64,000 nt of DNA from NCBI GenBank assembly GCA_021292165.1, contig CM037879.1:18623525-18687524 (forward strand). The letters are read 5' to 3'. This document shows positions 63,096 through 64,000 of the stretch, piece by piece (position 1 is the stretch's first letter; each line of letters starts with the position of its first letter). The translations under genes were made by a program, and so were the position numbers. Origin of the DNA: Shinisaurus crocodilurus. Its lineage: Eukaryota > Chordata > Lepidosauria > Squamata > Shinisauridae. The notes beneath the pieces were generated by a model. It did not search any database and was not told where the DNA came from. It worked only from the letters and a program-made list of their open reading frames with translations.

Positions 63096-63275
63096 GCCAG
63101 CGTGAGCCACAGACCTGTATCTTGCGGCCTTGCTAGGTGTGAGAATACTAGGGCTAGGAAGGCTGAAGCTAACTGCTGCGTGGGGGGGGGGACTCTGCTG
63201 CTGTGTGTGGAAGGCCAGAGCCCCATTTAGCTGGCTAGCACACACAGACCAACTTTTCACTCCAACCCCAACAAG

Positions 63276-63542
63276 GAGGGCATTTGATTTCAGAAAAAAA
63301 ACCTCCGGCAGAAAGATTCGGGGGGGCGGTGGGCAGCAGGAGGTGAAGCACGTGTGGGCAAAAGGCCAGATAATCCAGGGGGATAAGATGCATCCGAGAT
63401 CATCAGGGCCCCTGTACCTTTATTTCAGTAGGTGCCCATGGACAGCAGATTGGTGTGGCAGCTGATGGCCTCCCAGAGATTCGGGGCTGCAAATGAAAGA
63501 ATTGGGGCTCCAGCCCTAGTGGGCCCTCTAACACCACCTCTG
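63276..63542 (+). mobile_element. hAT element Y, copy 4, 5' part missing
   Basis: GAGGGCATTTGATTTCAGAA, CAGCAGGAGGTGAAGCACG, GTGCCCATGGACAGCAGATT and CTAACACCACCTCTG at the right end. Plus orientation like copy 2. Confidence 0.8.
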
Positions 63543-63840
63543 TTCTATCTTAGTACTTCTCCTGCGTGTTTTACAACTTCTGTGAAGAGTAACCCTCAAC
63601 CTGCCTTTATTCAGTGGGTGGTTACAGATGACACATTTTAACACATATCTGGCATAGGATATGTTGTAAAATTCTCTCCCCGCTTGACGATGACCAAATT
63701 AACCAAGAAGGGGGTGCCACTGTGCAGTGGTTTGGTCTTCTGTGTGAACTCCACTCTGTATACACAAGGCATGGGCCAGTGAGTTTGTGAAGAGCTTCAT
63801 TCTTCTAGCTCCTGAGGAGATGTCATGCATCAAAAGTAAA
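63543..63840. other. Unannotated sequence
   Basis: No recognised element. Confidence 0.4.
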
Positions 63841-64000
63841 GTTCCATCTTTAGTAGCAGGAGATCATCCCCCCCCCCCCCAGTTCAAAGAGCCCTCTCCT
63901 GGCTTTGTGAATTTATTTCATTTATTTACAGTATTTGTATACTGCTCCATATCTACCTAAACAGATTTCAGAGCAGTGAACAATAAAAAGATGAAAACAG
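63841..64000 (-). repeat. Inverted-duplication arm, right copy (L2 tail and flank)
   Basis: Reverse complement of 13404-13549: L2 tail (AGTATTTGTATACTGCTCC) plus the flank with AGTTCAAAGAGCCCTCTCC and a C run. Continues past the window edge. Confidence 0.85.

Overview
The window is vertebrate nuclear DNA, most likely from a squamate reptile (lizard or snake). The evidence is the repeat mix, which I recognise by sequence: CR1 LINEs with two kinds of 3' tail (ATTCTATG-type and TTCTTATG-type), L2-type LINE 3' ends, L1 3' ends, Sauria-type tRNA-derived SINEs, a tRNA-Ala-like SINE, hAT and mariner MITEs, and abundant CA, AAT and TATC microsatellites. I could not run any search, so family names rest on recognition. 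I found no convincing host protein-coding exon, rRNA, functional tRNA, CRISPR array or operon. The window reads as a gene desert or a large intron crowded with transposon remnants.

Layout. 1-10 kb: a unique block, then a hAT-like element split by a GC-rich MITE, CR1 tails, foldback MITEs (one split by a CR1) and several strong hairpins. 10-20 kb: L2 and L1 3' ends, a mariner MITE, a solo LTR, and an L2 split by a hAT-like element. 20-29 kb: the densest nesting. A hAT-like element holds an LTR that holds another solo LTR (20.8-22.5 kb). A further LTR lies inside an unnamed repeat (22.8-23.45 kb). An antisense L1, a SINE and a 2.7-kb hAT element with a transposase remnant and an 8-bp target duplication follow. 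29-40 kb: diffuse repeats, two CR1 copies with reverse-transcriptase coding, a hAT MITE with a perfect target duplication, and a CR1/L1 head-to-head junction. 40-52 kb: palindromic MITEs, the C-terminal end of another non-LTR retrotransposon, hAT MITEs, and a GAGTC-rich palindromic hAT element. 52-64 kb: CR1, SINE, a second solo LTR of the 21.5-kb family, a MITE inside a MITE, a local duplication, an L1 split by a mariner MITE, and an edge segment that is an inverted copy of 13.4 kb.

The only protein-coding remains are transposon genes: CR1 reverse transcriptase C-terminal parts (frameshifted or truncated), L1 ORF2 C-terminal parts, a non-LTR C-terminal piece with a zinc-finger-like motif, and a hAT dimerisation domain. 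All look dead. Nothing acts as a pathway. The information here is historical: insertion order, target duplications and rearrangements. The best candidates for something undescribed are two hAT elements that each carry a second internal left end, several palindromic MITE families sharing a GGGTGCAATCCTATG-like end, a palindrome that extends past its MITE into flanking CA/TG runs, and an inverted duplication that runs off the right edge.
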